Notes under the pieces: model-generated
Database searches by the model: none
What the model was told of the DNA's origin: nothing
Seen by the model: only the letters and a program-made list of their open reading frames with translations
Position numbers and translations under genes: made by a program
Source of the DNA: Frischella japonica
GTDB taxonomy: Bacteria > Pseudomonadota > Gammaproteobacteria > Enterobacterales > Orbaceae
DNA: 64,000 nt
Direction: 5' to 3'
Assembly (NCBI RefSeq): GCF_014489845.1
Contig: NZ_JABURY010000021.1
Coordinates: 1-64,000 of the forward strand
Part shown: positions 27,299 through 37,688 of the stretch, in pieces
Position numbering within the stretch: position 1 is the first letter of the stretch
Layout: each line of letters starts with the position of its first letter

Positions 27299-28087
27299 TT
27301 ACTCTGTTTCGTTTTCATTTGTAGTATTATCTTGATCGTTTTGATCATTAATACCCAATAATTCAACTTCAAATACTAAAGTAGAAGCAGCAGGAATATT
27401 TGGATTTGCTTGATCACCATAAGCCAATTCAGGTGGCACCACTAATTTAATTTTTCCACCCACACCAATTAATTGAATACCTTCTTTCCAACCTTTAATT
27501 ACTTTAGATAATGGAAACTGAGCCGTTTCACCACGATCATATGAACTATCGAATTTTTTACCGTCAATTAATGTTCCAACATAATGAACAATCACCGTAT
27601 CATCGGCGGTTGGATGTTCTCCTTTACCTTCATCAATAATTTGATATAGTAAACCTGAATCCGTTTTTTTAACACCTGACTGTGTAGCAAATTTTTCTCG
27701 ATATTTTTCACCCGCTTCACGATTAGCACTTATACGCGCTTCAGCTTCTTTTTCAAGACGACGATCTAATCCTTTAAGAATCGTTTCAATTTCTTCTCGA
27801 TTATATTTCGCTTTGTCACTTAAAGCGTCTCTGAAACCATTACCTATATAATCGGCATCGAGTACGACATCACTACGCTCAAGATTTTCCTTTAGATAAC
27901 TTCCCATTGATACACCAACAGCATAAGCTTCATCTTTTTGATCATACTGTTTATCTGTATTTACTGTAGTACTAACTTCCGTACTAGTTGGTTGTACTGG
28001 ATTGGTTTCTGCTTTTTTTTCATCACAACCTGTTAATGCAAAAATAATTGCGCTACCAAGTAATGTCATTTTTAATAATGATTTCAT
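27299..28087 (-). CDS. fkpA: FKBP-type peptidyl-prolyl isomerase FkpA, predicted lipoprotein
   Basis: FkpA is a periplasmic folding helper. The 262 residues contain an N-terminal helical dimerisation domain (about 45-130) and a C-terminal FKBP domain with VIVHYVGTLIDGKKFDSSYDRG and GGKIKLVVPPELAYGDQANP. Unlike the soluble E. coli protein, the signal sequence ends in a lipobox, LTGC at 18-21, followed by Asp22. This predicts a lipid-anchored protein, and Asp after the Cys is the inner-membrane retention signal in enterobacteria. The tail is acidic and Asn-rich. tusD follows directly. Confidence 0.9.
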   Translation of the reverse strand: MKSLLKMTLLGSAIIFALTGCDEKKAETNPVQPTSTEVSTTVNTDKQYDQKDEAYAVGVSMGSYLKENLERSDVVLDADYIGNGFRDALSDKAKYNREEIETILKGLDRRLEKEAEARISANREAGEKYREKFATQSGVKKTDSGLLYQIIDEGKGEHPTADDTVIVHYVGTLIDGKKFDSSYDRGETAQFPLSKVIKGWKEGIQLIGVGGKIKLVVPPELAYGDQANPNIPAASTLVFEVELLGINDQNDQDNTTNENETE

Positions 28088-28385
28088 CTAAATCTCTCCA
28101 AATATTAAACTATTTATTTTTTCTTTCCATAACAAAAAAGTTAAGTTTGCAACATTATATAGAAATATTTAATTGTTAGTATCTATTTTACAAAATAGTT
28201 AAGGTTATTGTCTATTAATCTTGATTGTATCTAATTAAATGATTTCATCTTATTGATTATAAATCATGGCCTCATTTCATATTTCTTTATTTGAAGTAAA
28301 TATATTAAATAAAAAATTGAAACGATTCCCCCAATCAACAACATCAGTTATAATGTCACACAATATAAGTTAGTATTTAAAAAGG

Positions 28386-28841
28386 ATGAATATTTTGAGC
28401 ACCGAACTAAATTCTCTTGATATTGAAGAAATTATTCGTTTATTACCGCATCGTTTCCCATTTCTAATGGTTGATCGCGTTGTAAGCTATGAAAAAGGTA
28501 AAACGCTGCGAGCAATTAAAAATGTATCAGTAAATGAACCTTTTTTCCAAGGTCATTTCCCGAATAAACCCGTTTTTCCTGGCGTATTAATTTTAGAAGC
28601 TATGGCACAAGCAACCGGTATTTTGGCTTTCAAAAGCATTCAGGAACTTACACCAGGGCAGCTCTATTATTTTGCCTCAATTGATAAAGCGCGTTTTAAA
28701 CGACCTGTTGTACCAGGTGATCAAATGATTCTAGATGTCACATATGTGAAAGAACGTCGTGGTATTGCATTATTTCATGGAGTTGCTACTGTTGATGGAC
28801 AACTTGTGTGTGAAGCCGAAATGATGTGTGCGCGTAAATAA
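28386..28841 (+). CDS. fabZ: 3-hydroxyacyl-ACP dehydratase FabZ
   Basis: FabZ removes water from 3-hydroxyacyl-ACP in fatty acid elongation. Signatures are [14 protein letters not shown], the catalytic His and Glu in [23 protein letters not shown], and RPVVPGDQM. Full length is about 148-151 residues. An AAAAGGA ribosome binding site touches the ATG at 28386 but is well placed for the TTG nine bases further on (Met-Ser-Thr-Glu start), so the true start may be that TTG. First gene of fabZ-lpxA-lpxB-rnhB. Confidence 0.95.
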   Translation: MNILSTELNSLDIEEIIRLLPHRFPFLMVDRVVSYEKGKTLRAIKNVSVNEPFFQGHFPNKPVFPGVLILEAMAQATGILAFKSIQELTPGQLYYFASIDKARFKRPVVPGDQMILDVTYVKERRGIALFHGVATVDGQLVCEAEMMCARK

Positions 28842-28880
28842 TTTAATAAAGTGCTGACAATACCGATTTAAGGAAAGTTT

Positions 28881-29672
28881 ATGGCAATTGACAAATCAGC
28901 TGTAATCCATCCAAGTTCTATCATCGAAGATGGTGCAATTATTCATGCCAATGTAAAAATTGGTCCATTTTGCTATATTGGCGCTAATGTTGAAATTGGT
29001 TCTGGTACCGAATTAAAATCACATATCGTCATTAATGGCCATACTAAACTAGGTCAAGATAATAAAATCTATCAATTTGCATCGATTGGTGAGGACAACC
29101 AAGATCTAAAATATCAAGGTGAGCCAACGCAAACGATAATTGGTGACCGTAATCGAATTCGAGAAAGTGTCACCATTCACCGTGGAACTATCCAAGGTAG
29201 TAATGTTACCCGCATCGGAAGCGATAATTTATTAATGATTAATGCTCATATTGCACACGATTGCCAAGTCGGTGACCACTGCATTTTAGCAAATAACGCA
29301 ACCTTAGGGGGTCATGTACAATTAGATAATTATGTTATTATTGGTGGTATGACTGCTGTACATCAATTTTGTGTTATTGGTTCACACGCAATGATAGGCG
29401 GTTGTTCCGGTGTCGCACAAGATGTGCCACCTTATTTAATTGCACAAGGTAATCACGCAACACCGTTTGGTGTCAATTTGGTTGGTTTAAAACGGCGTGG
29501 TTTTAGTAAAGATGCATTACAAGCCATTAATAATAGTTATAAATTACTCTATCGTAACGGATTGTCGCTAGAAGAAGCTAAAAATAGCATTAGCGAAATT
29601 GCTCAATCGCACCCTGAAGCAAATCAATTTCTTAATTTTTTTGCTCGTTCAACGCGAGGCATCATACGATAA
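28881..29672 (+). CDS. lpxA: UDP-N-acetylglucosamine acyltransferase LpxA
   Basis: LpxA performs the first step of lipid A synthesis, adding 3-hydroxyacyl to UDP-GlcNAc. The 263-residue chain shows hexapeptide repeats of a left-handed beta helix ([20 protein letters not shown]), the catalytic His in [13 protein letters not shown] near 125 and a C-terminal helical part ([15 protein letters not shown]). It lies 39 bases after fabZ. A short hairpin at 29680-29703 follows and may modulate reading into lpxB. Confidence 0.97.
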   Translation: MAIDKSAVIHPSSIIEDGAIIHANVKIGPFCYIGANVEIGSGTELKSHIVINGHTKLGQDNKIYQFASIGEDNQDLKYQGEPTQTIIGDRNRIRESVTIHRGTIQGSNVTRIGSDNLLMINAHIAHDCQVGDHCILANNATLGGHVQLDNYVIIGGMTAVHQFCVIGSHAMIGGCSGVAQDVPPYLIAQGNHATPFGVNLVGLKRRGFSKDALQAINNSYKLLYRNGLSLEEAKNSISEIAQSHPEANQFLNFFARSTRGIIR

Positions 29673-29738
29673 AGCCTTAAAAGGCAAGACACAACTTGCC
29701 TTTGCTTCTAAACATCAATAACCTATTCTAAGAATATC

Positions 29739-30899
29739 ATGACAATTAAACACACAAAACCGCCCTTAACCATTGCAATAGTTGCCGGAGAAACCTCTGG
29801 TGATATTTTGGGAGCAGGATTAATTCGGTCGTTAAAAGCTCGTTATCCTAATATAAAGTTTGTGGGTATTGCCGGTCCAAATATGCAAGCAGAAGGTTGT
29901 GAAGCATGGTATCAAATGGAAGAATTATCTGTGATGGGAATTGTGGAAGTGCTTGGCAAACTAAAAAGAATTCTTACCATTCGCCAAGATATTACCAAAA
30001 GGATCAAAGCGCTAAAACCCGATGTATTTATTGGTATTGATGCTCCAGATTTTAATCTGAGTTTAGAAGGTAAACTTAAACGAAATGGCATAAAAACTAT
30101 TCATTACGTGAGTCCATCTGTTTGGGCTTGGAAACAAAAACGTGTATTTAAAATTAAACGTAATACCCATTTAATTTTAACATTCTTACCATTTGAAAAA
30201 ACCTTTTATGATAAATTTGCGGTACCATGTCGCTTCATAGGTCATAAAATGGCCGATGATATTGCGCTTGAGCCCGATAAACTGGCGATGCAAACTAAAC
30301 TTAATATTCCACATGATGTTAAAGTGTTGTCGATATTACCGGGAAGTCGTCATGCTGAGGTAACCTTATTATCTGAACCATTTTTAAAAGCTGCACAGTT
30401 GGTTCGTCAGTCTATACCTGATTTACACATTCTTGTCCCCTTAGTTAATGCGAAACGTCGTCAGGAATTTGAGCAAATTCAATCGAAAGTTGCGCCTGAT
30501 TTAACGTTACATTTACTCGATGGTCATGCCCGTGAAGCGATGATTGCCAGCGATGCGGCAATCTTAGCATCGGGTACTGTAGCATTAGAATGTATGCTAG
30601 CCAAATGTCCAATGGTTGTAGGTTATAAAATGAAACCATTAACTTTCTGGTTGGCAAAAAAATTAGTTAAAACTCAATATGTTTCATTACCAAATATATT
30701 AGCAGGAAAAGCAATTGTACCTGAACTATTACAAGATGAATGTACGCCAGAAAATATTGCTCAACAAATTTTACCATTATTAAACAATAATAATACAACA
30801 TTAAAGCAAACCTTTTTGGCTCTACATCAACAAATTCGTTGCCATGCCGATGAACAAGCTGCTAATGCTGTTTTAGATGTTATAGGAGTGAATCAATAA
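29739..30899 (+). CDS. lpxB: Lipid-A-disaccharide synthase LpxB
   Basis: LpxB joins UDP-2,3-diacylglucosamine and lipid X into the lipid A disaccharide at the inner membrane. The 386 residues include the start [18 protein letters not shown], the [12 protein letters not shown] segment near 125 and [10 protein letters not shown] near 198, all typical of this glycosyltransferase family 19. Its stop codon overlaps the start of rnhB as TAATG, so the two are translationally coupled. Confidence 0.97.
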   Translation: MTIKHTKPPLTIAIVAGETSGDILGAGLIRSLKARYPNIKFVGIAGPNMQAEGCEAWYQMEELSVMGIVEVLGKLKRILTIRQDITKRIKALKPDVFIGIDAPDFNLSLEGKLKRNGIKTIHYVSPSVWAWKQKRVFKIKRNTHLILTFLPFEKTFYDKFAVPCRFIGHKMADDIALEPDKLAMQTKLNIPHDVKVLSILPGSRHAEVTLLSEPFLKAAQLVRQSIPDLHILVPLVNAKRRQEFEQIQSKVAPDLTLHLLDGHAREAMIASDAAILASGTVALECMLAKCPMVVGYKMKPLTFWLAKKLVKTQYVSLPNILAGKAIVPELLQDECTPENIAQQILPLLNNNNTTLKQTFLALHQQIRCHADEQAANAVLDVIGVNQ

Positions 30900-31504
30900 T
30901 GTTTATCTATCCTGATATAACTTTAATTGCTGGTGTCGACGAAGTTGGCAGAGGTCCGTTATGTGGGGATGTCGTTACCGCTGCGGTTATATTAGATCCT
31001 AATAATCCTATTGAAGGATTAGCTGACTCTAAAAAATTGTCGGAAAAAAAACGTGAATATTTATTCGAAATTATCAAAGAAAAAGCGCTAGCATGGCATA
31101 TTGCCCGAGCCTCAGTTGCCGAAATTGATCAACTTAACATTCTCCATGCCACAATGTTAGCAATGCAACGTGCTGTTACTGGTCTTTCAATTAAACCTAA
31201 TTTAATATTAGTAGATGGTAACCGCGCCCCTGATTTTGGTGTTAAAGCCCAACCGGTCATAAAAGGAGATAGTTTAGTTCAAGAAATTGGTGCAGCATCA
31301 ATTCTTGCCAAAGTGACGCGTGACAGAGAAATGATTGAGCTTGACAAACTTTATCCCCAATATGGTTTACACAAACATAAAGGCTATCCAACTAAAGCCC
31401 ATTTAGATGCAATTAGTCAACATGGCGTTAATGAGATTTACCGTAAAAGTTTTGCTCCGGTTAAACGATTGTTAATTAATAACTTATCCATAAATAGCCA
31501 ATGA
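30899..31504 (+). CDS. rnhB: Ribonuclease HII
   Basis: RNase HII cuts RNA in RNA-DNA hybrids and removes single ribonucleotides from DNA. The 201 residues show the metal-binding pattern [15 protein letters not shown] near 12, [12 protein letters not shown] near 42 and [10 protein letters not shown] near 104. The conserved Asp in [13 protein letters not shown] is near 140. Last gene of the fabZ-lpxA-lpxB cluster, coupled to lpxB. An imperfect terminator-like inverted repeat (ATGACTAAATC/GATTTAGTCAT, 31505-31533) follows but lacks a T-run. Confidence 0.96.
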   Translation: MFIYPDITLIAGVDEVGRGPLCGDVVTAAVILDPNNPIEGLADSKKLSEKKREYLFEIIKEKALAWHIARASVAEIDQLNILHATMLAMQRAVTGLSIKPNLILVDGNRAPDFGVKAQPVIKGDSLVQEIGAASILAKVTRDREMIELDKLYPQYGLHKHKGYPTKAHLDAISQHGVNEIYRKSFAPVKRLLINNLSINSQ

Positions 31505-31533
31505 ATGACTAAATCGTTGCTTGATTTAGTCAT

Positions 31534-32111
31534 CTCGTGCCATCGTTATTGCTATCTAACTTTTATGTTACTCATTTCAATCATTAATGAAATACCAAAC
31601 TCTAATTAGCGTTTCCAGTAATATTACTTACGCCTAAAAATCAACATTACTAACCAAATTAAAGATCTGCTATTGGAAAATAGCTAAATAACGACTAATA
31701 ATCATGAAAATGTATCATTTAATTATATAATACAAACTCTCGGATAAAAATTAAAACGATATGAAAATTGCCATCATTTAATACTTCTTATTACATCACG
31801 ACCAATGTGCAATGCTTGGTTGATTTAAATCCACTAAGAATATTCTTTACCAAACGATATAAACAAAAACTAGGGTAAGTAATGTTTTAGTTTATAGATA
31901 TTGGATTGTAAAATTATCGCCAGTTTAAAATTAATCACTGTTCTATTAATTTTTTATATAAAAAATAACATCTTATAATAGTAATTATGATCTTAACAAG
32001 ATAAATTATTTTGGTATATCAATAACCTATAACTAACACACATTTTAGTTACTATTAAGCCATATTAATGAGTTTTACTGCTCGACAATATAAACAAAAA
32101 CCGCTATATTT
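31534..32111. other. Long AT-rich non-coding stretch before metA
   Basis: About 580 bases contain no supported open frame, RNA gene or known riboswitch. A symmetric ATTTCA/TGAAAT repeat at 31574-31593 was noted, but its half-site order is the reverse of a MetR site. The metA promoter and met boxes lie at the right end and are listed separately. Confidence 0.5.
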
Positions 32112-32127
32112 AGAAATCTAGACGTCT
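32112..32127. promoter_or_regulatory. Tandem met boxes (MetJ operator) upstream of metA
   Basis: AGAAATCT followed directly by AGACGTCT. The second is a perfect eight-base met box and the first matches it at six of eight positions. MetJ binds such adjacent boxes with S-adenosylmethionine as co-repressor. The boxes are about 35 bases before the metA start, in the promoter region. Confidence 0.75.
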
Positions 32128-32162
32128 AAAAGAAATAATATTAAAGGATGGAGGAGTTAAGT

Positions 32163-33092
32163 ATGCCTATTTGTATTCCTGATACACTACCCGCTGTTGA
32201 CGTATTACGTAACGAAAATATTTTTATCATGTCATCCAGCCGCGCTAAAAGCCAAGAAATTCGTCCTTTAAAAGTTTTATTTCTGAATCTAATGCCCAAG
32301 AAAATTGAGACTGAAAACCAATTTCTACGTTTATTATCGAATTCCGCTCTGCAAATTGATATTCAATTTTTACGTATCGATCAACGGACATCAAAAAATA
32401 CCCCTACAGAACATCTCAATAGTTTTTATTGTGATTTTGAAAATATTAAAGCTCAAAATTTTGATGGTTTAATTATTACTGGCGCACCGTTAGGCAAAGT
32501 TGCTTTTGACGAAGTCGTATATTGGCCACAACTAGTCGAAATTATTTCTTGGGCCAAAGAGCATGTCACATCAACCTTATTTGTTTGCTGGGCAGTACAA
32601 GCAGCATTAAATGTATTATATGGTTTACCCAAAATGACTCGCCAACAGAAGCTATCTGGAGTCTATGCACATAATATTACTAATCCGCAGGCCCCCTTAA
32701 CTCGCGGCTTTGACGATACATTTTTAGCACCCCATTCGCGTTATGCTGACTTTCCTAGTGATGTAATCCGTGAGAAAACCGATCTAATGATTTTAGCTGA
32801 ATCTAAAATTACCGGTGCTTATTTAATGGCAACCAAAGATAAACGTATGGCATTTGTAACCGGTCATCCAGAATATGACTCGTATACATTAGCAAACGAA
32901 TATTTCCGCGATATACATGCTGGTATCAATCCGACCCTGCCAGAAAATTATTTCCCTGAGAATAATCCTGAATTTGAACCTAAAGCTAAATGGCGTAGTC
33001 ATGCTTATCTATTATTCAGTAATTGGCTTAATTATTATGTTTATCAATTAACGCCATATGATCTTAATACACGTGATTTAACCATTGATTAA
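32163..33092 (+). CDS. metA: Homoserine O-succinyltransferase MetA
   Basis: MetA makes the first committed step of methionine synthesis. From ATG 32163 the protein has 309 residues, exactly the E. coli length. The GGAGG ribosome binding site lies inside the longer reading that begins at 32148, so that start is rejected. The catalytic Cys142 is in [13 protein letters not shown] and the catalytic His in VTGHPEYDS. Tandem met boxes upstream suggest repression by MetJ. Acetyl versus succinyl donor cannot be decided by eye, and the closest pattern is the enterobacterial succinyl enzyme. Confidence 0.96.
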   Translation: MPICIPDTLPAVDVLRNENIFIMSSSRAKSQEIRPLKVLFLNLMPKKIETENQFLRLLSNSALQIDIQFLRIDQRTSKNTPTEHLNSFYCDFENIKAQNFDGLIITGAPLGKVAFDEVVYWPQLVEIISWAKEHVTSTLFVCWAVQAALNVLYGLPKMTRQQKLSGVYAHNITNPQAPLTRGFDDTFLAPHSRYADFPSDVIREKTDLMILAESKITGAYLMATKDKRMAFVTGHPEYDSYTLANEYFRDIHAGINPTLPENYFPENNPEFEPKAKWRSHAYLLFSNWLNYYVYQLTPYDLNTRDLTID

Positions 33093-33157
33093 TGGTGCAT
33101 ATCAGGATTTAGCTTATAATAGGATTATATCGAACAGCATAATAAAATGATCTGTTT

Positions 33158-34177
33158 TTAATAAGGCAATACACGTTTATTACGTTCGCCGCCTATCTCA
33201 CGCGCCAACTTTGGTACTAAATAGCCCGAAACTTGTGCCGCAAGTTGACGCATTAACTGTTGAGCGGTTGAATCATCAACATAAAAATGGGCCGCGCCTT
33301 GTACCTTATCTAATACATGAAGGTAATAAGGTAGTATACCAGCTTGAAATAGACGATGACTTAAAGCGACTAATACCTGATCATTATCATTAATATCCTT
33401 TAACAATACACTTTGATTGAGGAGTGTTACACCGTGTAGCTTCAGTTTCTTCATTGCATCTTCAACCGATTGATCAATTTCATTCGGATGATTAATATGA
33501 GTCACCAAGATCATACCTAAACGACTATTTGCTAATCGTTGACATAGCTTTGCAGTTATTCGATTAGGGATCACCACCGCTAAACGGCTATGAATGCGCA
33601 ATCGTTCAATATGAGGGATCCTTTCTAATTGCTCAATTAACCAGTCTAATTCGTGATCTTTAGCCATAAGCGGATCCCCCCCCGACAAAATAATCTCATT
33701 GAGCTCAGGATGTGCGGCAATATAGGTTAATGCATGGGTGAGATTAGTTTTACTGCCTTGATTTTGCTGATAAGGAAAATGTCGTCGAAAACAGTAACGA
33801 CAATTAATCGCACAATTCGTCTTTAACATGAGTAGAGCACGATTATGATATTTATGCAATAAACCAGGAATCGCATTATTCTGTTCAGCCAAAGGATCAG
33901 TACTGTAGCCATCAGTAATAATCATCTCATTATCATGACATAATATTTGTCGCAATAACGGATCATTTGGATCGCCTTTTTTGATACGACTAATAAAATT
34001 TAATGGTACGCGTAAAGCAAATTGCTTTTTCGCCTGCAACATGGCATCAGAGATCTTTGCATCATCCAGATCCAATAATTTAAAAAGAATAGGTAAATCC
34101 GTCACTACATTGTTGAGATCGGAAATCCAAGTATCTCTGATTGTTTGCTTTGCATTTTGCTGTATAATATGGCTCAT
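33158..34177 (-). CDS. epmB: EF-P beta-lysylation protein EpmB (lysine 2,3-aminomutase family)
   Basis: EpmB converts (S)-alpha-lysine to (R)-beta-lysine, which EpmA attaches to elongation factor P. This radical-SAM enzyme of 339 residues has the cluster motif [15 protein letters not shown] near 120 and the [12 protein letters not shown] loop near 160. It is divergent from efp with only 34 bases between the start codons. epmA is not in this window. Confidence 0.95.
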   Translation of the reverse strand: MSHIIQQNAKQTIRDTWISDLNNVVTDLPILFKLLDLDDAKISDAMLQAKKQFALRVPLNFISRIKKGDPNDPLLRQILCHDNEMIITDGYSTDPLAEQNNAIPGLLHKYHNRALLMLKTNCAINCRYCFRRHFPYQQNQGSKTNLTHALTYIAAHPELNEIILSGGDPLMAKDHELDWLIEQLERIPHIERLRIHSRLAVVIPNRITAKLCQRLANSRLGMILVTHINHPNEIDQSVEDAMKKLKLHGVTLLNQSVLLKDINDNDQVLVALSHRLFQAGILPYYLHVLDKVQGAAHFYVDDSTAQQLMRQLAAQVSGYLVPKLAREIGGERNKRVLPY

Positions 34178-34211
34178 TTTGTTCAGTATTCAGAATTTTT
34201 TGGAGCTTTTT

Positions 34212-34778
34212 ATGGCATCTTATAGTACCAGTGAGTTTAAAGCGGGTCTTAAAATAATGCAAGATGGTGAACCCTGTGTCATCGTTGAAAACGAGTTTTA
34301 TAAACCCGGTAAAGGTCAAGCACTTAATCGTGTTAAAATAAAAAAATTATTATCCGGCAAAACCGTAGATAAAACTTTTAAATCTGGTGAATCCGTTGAA
34401 GCCGCTGATGTAATGGATATGAATTTAACTTATCTTTATACTGACGGTGAATTTTGGCACTTCATGAACAACGAAACTTTTGAACAGCTCTCTGCCGATG
34501 CAAAAGCCGTTGGTGACAATGCAAAATGGTTAGTCGAACAAGCTGAGTGTATTTTGACTTTATGGAATGGTCAACCTATCGCGGTTACCCCACCCAATTT
34601 TGTTGAATTAGAAGTGGTAGAAACTGATCCAGGTCTAAAAGGCGATACCGCCGGTACCGGAGGTAAACCTGCAACATTATCAACTGGTGCTGTGGTGCGC
34701 GTACCATTATTCGTACAAATTGGTGAAATATTAAAAGTTGATACCCGTAGCGGTGAGTACGTTTCGCGAGTAAAATAA
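34212..34778 (+). CDS. efp: Elongation factor P
   Basis: EF-P relieves ribosome stalling at polyproline stretches. The protein starts at ATG 34212 ([16 protein letters not shown]) after a TTGGAG ribosome binding site and has 188 residues, the family length. Lys34 in FYKPGKGQA is the site of beta-lysyl modification, consistent with epmB next door. A longer reading from 33981 is not supported. A terminator follows. Confidence 0.98.
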   Translation: MASYSTSEFKAGLKIMQDGEPCVIVENEFYKPGKGQALNRVKIKKLLSGKTVDKTFKSGESVEAADVMDMNLTYLYTDGEFWHFMNNETFEQLSADAKAVGDNAKWLVEQAECILTLWNGQPIAVTPPNFVELEVVETDPGLKGDTAGTGGKPATLSTGAVVRVPLFVQIGEILKVDTRSGEYVSRVK

Positions 34779-34802
34779 TTCGCTATGTCTAATAACTTCG
34801 CA

Positions 34803-34828
34803 AAAAACCGCATGTAACTGCGGTTTTT
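34803..34828. terminator. Terminator after efp
   Basis: AAAAACCGCA and TGCGGTTTTT form a ten-base stem with a six-base loop between the converging efp (plus) and trmL (minus), and it can serve both. Confidence 0.85.
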
Positions 34829-34869
34829 GTCAGCAAGGCCAAACCATACCATTATAGATGATTATTCAA

Positions 34870-35352
34870 TTAAAGATTTGCACCCTGATAACCAAGTTGT
34901 CGCCAAGATTCATAAATAGCAACCGCCACTGAATTCGATAAATTCATACTGCGGCTTTCAGCTAACATCGGTATTCGTATGCGTTGATTACTGGATAACT
35001 GTTCTAAAATCGTTGCGGGTAAACCACGCGTTTCTGGACCAAAGAGTAAAAAATCTCCCACCTGATAATTAACTTCACTATGAGGCTTGGATCCTTTGGT
35101 AGTCATTGCAAAAATTCGACACGTTTCCGTCAATACTAACTGATTGTCGTAAAGAAATTGCGCAAAATTTTTATACCGTTTTACTTCAACAAATTCGTGA
35201 TAATCGAGACCAGCTCGACGAAGTTTTTTGTTATCCCAGAAAAAACCCATTGGTTCAATGATATGTAAATGATATCCGGTATTAGCACAAAGCCGAATAA
35301 TATTCCCAGTATTAGCTGGAATTTCTGGTTCAAAAAGTACAATATTTAACAA
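34870..35352 (-). CDS. trmL: tRNA (cytidine/uridine-2'-O-)-methyltransferase TrmL
   Basis: TrmL methylates the 2'-hydroxyl of wobble position 34 in tRNA-Leu isoacceptors. The 160-residue SPOUT-class protein begins [26 protein letters not shown] and has the knot motifs [11 protein letters not shown] near 107 and [23 protein letters not shown] near 130. It is encoded 15 bases after cpxA on the same strand. Confidence 0.95.
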   Translation of the reverse strand: MLNIVLFEPEIPANTGNIIRLCANTGYHLHIIEPMGFFWDNKKLRRAGLDYHEFVEVKRYKNFAQFLYDNQLVLTETCRIFAMTTKGSKPHSEVNYQVGDFLLFGPETRGLPATILEQLSSNQRIRIPMLAESRSMNLSNSVAVAIYESWRQLGYQGANL

Positions 35353-35367
35353 AATTATTCTCTTCTA

Positions 35368-36747
35368 TCAATTTCTTTTATATAACGGTAATTTTATCAC
35401 AATTCGTAATCCCCCAAGATGACTTTTCTCAGCATATACCTCTCCTTTATTTTGCGTAATAGCATTAGCCACAATCGCTAGCCCTAAACCGGCACCACCC
35501 GACTCACGATCTCTAGCTTCACTGGTACGATAAAAAGGTCGAAATATCTGTTTTAACTCATGCTCAGCAACACCAGAACCATCATCATCGATTGTTATCT
35601 GTAGTTGATGCTTATCAACAATAAAATTTACGGCAATATTTTGGTTTGAGTAACGAAATGCGTTACGGATGACGTTTTCCAGAGCACTACATAACGATTT
35701 GGGATAACATAAAATCCAATCAACAGGTAGCGGAGAAATCGTCAATGTCTTATGCAATTGCTCTGATTCAAAACGTGCATTATTTATAACGGTTTGCCAT
35801 AATTTATTAATCTGGCACGGAGCTTGGGTCTGATTATCAGAATATTGCTGTCTAGCCAAAGAAAGTAAATCACCAATCATGAAATCAAGTTTATTGGCTT
35901 CTAATTCAATGCGTTGCATCTCGGTCGTTTCACCATATTTACGTCGCGATAACGAAGCTGCGAGTTTTAGACGAGTTAAAGGTGTTCTCAGTTCATGCGA
36001 TATATCGGATAGTAAACGTTGTTGTAAATCCTGCATTCGCTTTAACTCACGCAGCATATGATTAAAACTTGCACCGGTAGATTTAAATTCAGATGAACCG
36101 ATTGTTTCAAGCTCTGGCCATTCATGAATATTGCCACAAGCAACTTGATCAGCCGCAATTTTTAATTGCCTAGCAGGCCGAGCCAAACTCCATGATAACC
36201 ATAATAAGAAAGGTGCACTAATTAACATCGTTAAAGTCAATAATAAAAAGGGATGATCAAAAATAAAATTTACCCATGGTGACTGAACATTAACAGCAGT
36301 TTGGATTATATATAGCTGATAAATTTTATCACCATATTTTAATGGAAAAGGACCGATTATCTCTTGTAAATCATATATTTTTTTAGCTGGACGCTCTAAT
36401 TGTTTAGTATGTCCACTAAAATTTCGAACAATATCAATATTGCTAGTATTTGAGGTAATAATTTGATCATTCGGCGTTACAATATAAAGAAATTGTCCTG
36501 GATAATGTAACTTATCCATTATAATAATAAATCGCATCCACCAGCGAAAACTATTATTGGGAACATTGGGTAATTCATTTTTAATTGAATCAGCCAAAGC
36601 CGTTCCCATAGCTTTTTCTTTACTTGATAAATAAGTCAAATTTCGTGAATCTAGGCTAGGAATCGTAATGATTAGGACCAGAAAAAAAACGATAGTTAAC
36701 AAGAAAATCGCAAAGATTCTTATGGTAAGCCTATCAAATATCAACAT
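35368..36747 (-). CDS. cpxA: Envelope stress sensor kinase CpxA
   Basis: CpxA senses misfolded envelope proteins and phosphorylates CpxR. The 459 residues have a first membrane helix (about 8-28), a periplasmic domain (about 29-165) and a second helix (FLLLTLTMLISAPFLLWLSW). A HAMP linker follows, then the phospho-acceptor His near 251 in SDISHELRTPLTRLK, the N box NVIRNAFRYSN and the G boxes (DDDGSGV, GGAGLGLAIV). It lies 27 bases after cpxR. Confidence 0.93.
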   Translation of the reverse strand: MLIFDRLTIRIFAIFLLTIVFFLVLIITIPSLDSRNLTYLSSKEKAMGTALADSIKNELPNVPNNSFRWWMRFIIIMDKLHYPGQFLYIVTPNDQIITSNTSNIDIVRNFSGHTKQLERPAKKIYDLQEIIGPFPLKYGDKIYQLYIIQTAVNVQSPWVNFIFDHPFLLLTLTMLISAPFLLWLSWSLARPARQLKIAADQVACGNIHEWPELETIGSSEFKSTGASFNHMLRELKRMQDLQQRLLSDISHELRTPLTRLKLAASLSRRKYGETTEMQRIELEANKLDFMIGDLLSLARQQYSDNQTQAPCQINKLWQTVINNARFESEQLHKTLTISPLPVDWILCYPKSLCSALENVIRNAFRYSNQNIAVNFIVDKHQLQITIDDDGSGVAEHELKQIFRPFYRTSEARDRESGGAGLGLAIVANAITQNKGEVYAEKSHLGGLRIVIKLPLYKRN

Positions 36748-36774
36748 AATCCACTTTTCCCTACGGGGGAATAA

Positions 36775-37497
36775 TTAATATTTTGCATTTTGTTCAGGAT
36801 TAATCACAAACTGATATCCTCTAGAGCGTAATGTTTTAATCCAAGGTAATCCGCCTTTGCGTTCAGGTAATTTTTTTCTTAAATTCGATACATGAACATC
36901 AATTGATCGAGCAAAAGGTAAAAATTCTTTCCCTAAAACTGATTTACTAAGCACTTCCCGTGAAATAATATTACCTTGTTGCTCTAGCAATTTAAGTAAT
37001 ATTTGAAATTCAGTGCTGGTTAATTCAATTTGTTTTTTACGATAAAATACAAGTTGCCGGCGAATATTGATTTCCAGCCCATCAATATCATAATTTAGTT
37101 GACTATAATCACTCAGCTCGGCAAGCGAACTATCCCATAATTTTCGTCTTAAGGTAGCACGAATACGCGCTATCAATTCCCGATCATTAAATGGTTTAAT
37201 AATGTAATCATCAGCCCCTAATTCCAGACCAATAATTTTATCCAACTCATTATCTTTTGCCGTTAGCAGGATAATGGGAACAGTATGTTTTCTTCTTAAT
37301 TCAGTCAACACACTAAAACCATTGATATCAGGCATCATGACATCCAGTAAAATAAGTTCGATCGAATTATTAAATTTTTCTAGTGCTTCTTTTCCTGAAT
37401 GGGCAATTTCAATTATAAATCCTTCTAATTCCAATAATTCCTTTAATAAAGTTACAATTTCAATATCATCATCGACTAGCAGTAATTTTTTATTCAT
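36775..37497 (-). CDS. cpxR: Response regulator CpxR
   Basis: This OmpR-class regulator has 240 residues. The receiver domain holds the acidic pair in LLVDDDIEI and the phosphorylated Asp in LILLDVMMPDING, and the C-terminal winged helix has ELTSTEFQILLKLLEQQGNIISRE. ATG 37497 is preceded by AGGAG at good distance, so the in-frame TTG at 37512 is rejected. It pairs with cpxA. The gene cpxP, which stands between cpxR and fieF in E. coli, is absent here. Confidence 0.95.
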   Translation of the reverse strand: MNKKLLLVDDDIEIVTLLKELLELEGFIIEIAHSGKEALEKFNNSIELILLDVMMPDINGFSVLTELRRKHTVPIILLTAKDNELDKIIGLELGADDYIIKPFNDRELIARIRATLRRKLWDSSLAELSDYSQLNYDIDGLEINIRRQLVFYRKKQIELTSTEFQILLKLLEQQGNIISREVLSKSVLGKEFLPFARSIDVHVSNLRKKLPERKGGLPWIKTLRSRGYQFVINPEQNAKY

Positions 37498-37688
37498 TAT
37501 TATCTCCTGCAAAAATATCCTTTATATTGAATATGCTAGTTATATTTAATAGTGTATTAACAATGTGCGGTATTATATAGATTTAATCCTTGATTAGAAA
37601 TCAAATGATCGATTTTTTATAAATAAACCATAGTTTTATGCTAATATGAAAGCGTTCAAAATGCCAAATAAAATTCAAAGAGAAATTA

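Noticed and set aside
31574-31593. ATTTCA/TGAAAT repeat before metA as a MetR site
   Set aside because: MetR sites read TGAA...TTCA; here the half sites are in reverse order and lie more than 550 bases from metA.
33981-34211. N-terminal extension of efp
   Set aside because: The extension is antisense to epmB, lacks homology to EF-P, and a good ribosome binding site precedes ATG 34212.
37590-37604. TTGATTAGAAATCAA, an FNR-like inverted repeat between cpxR and fieF
   Set aside because: The spacer between half sites is five bases instead of four, so it does not fit FNR geometry, and neither neighbour is a typical FNR target.
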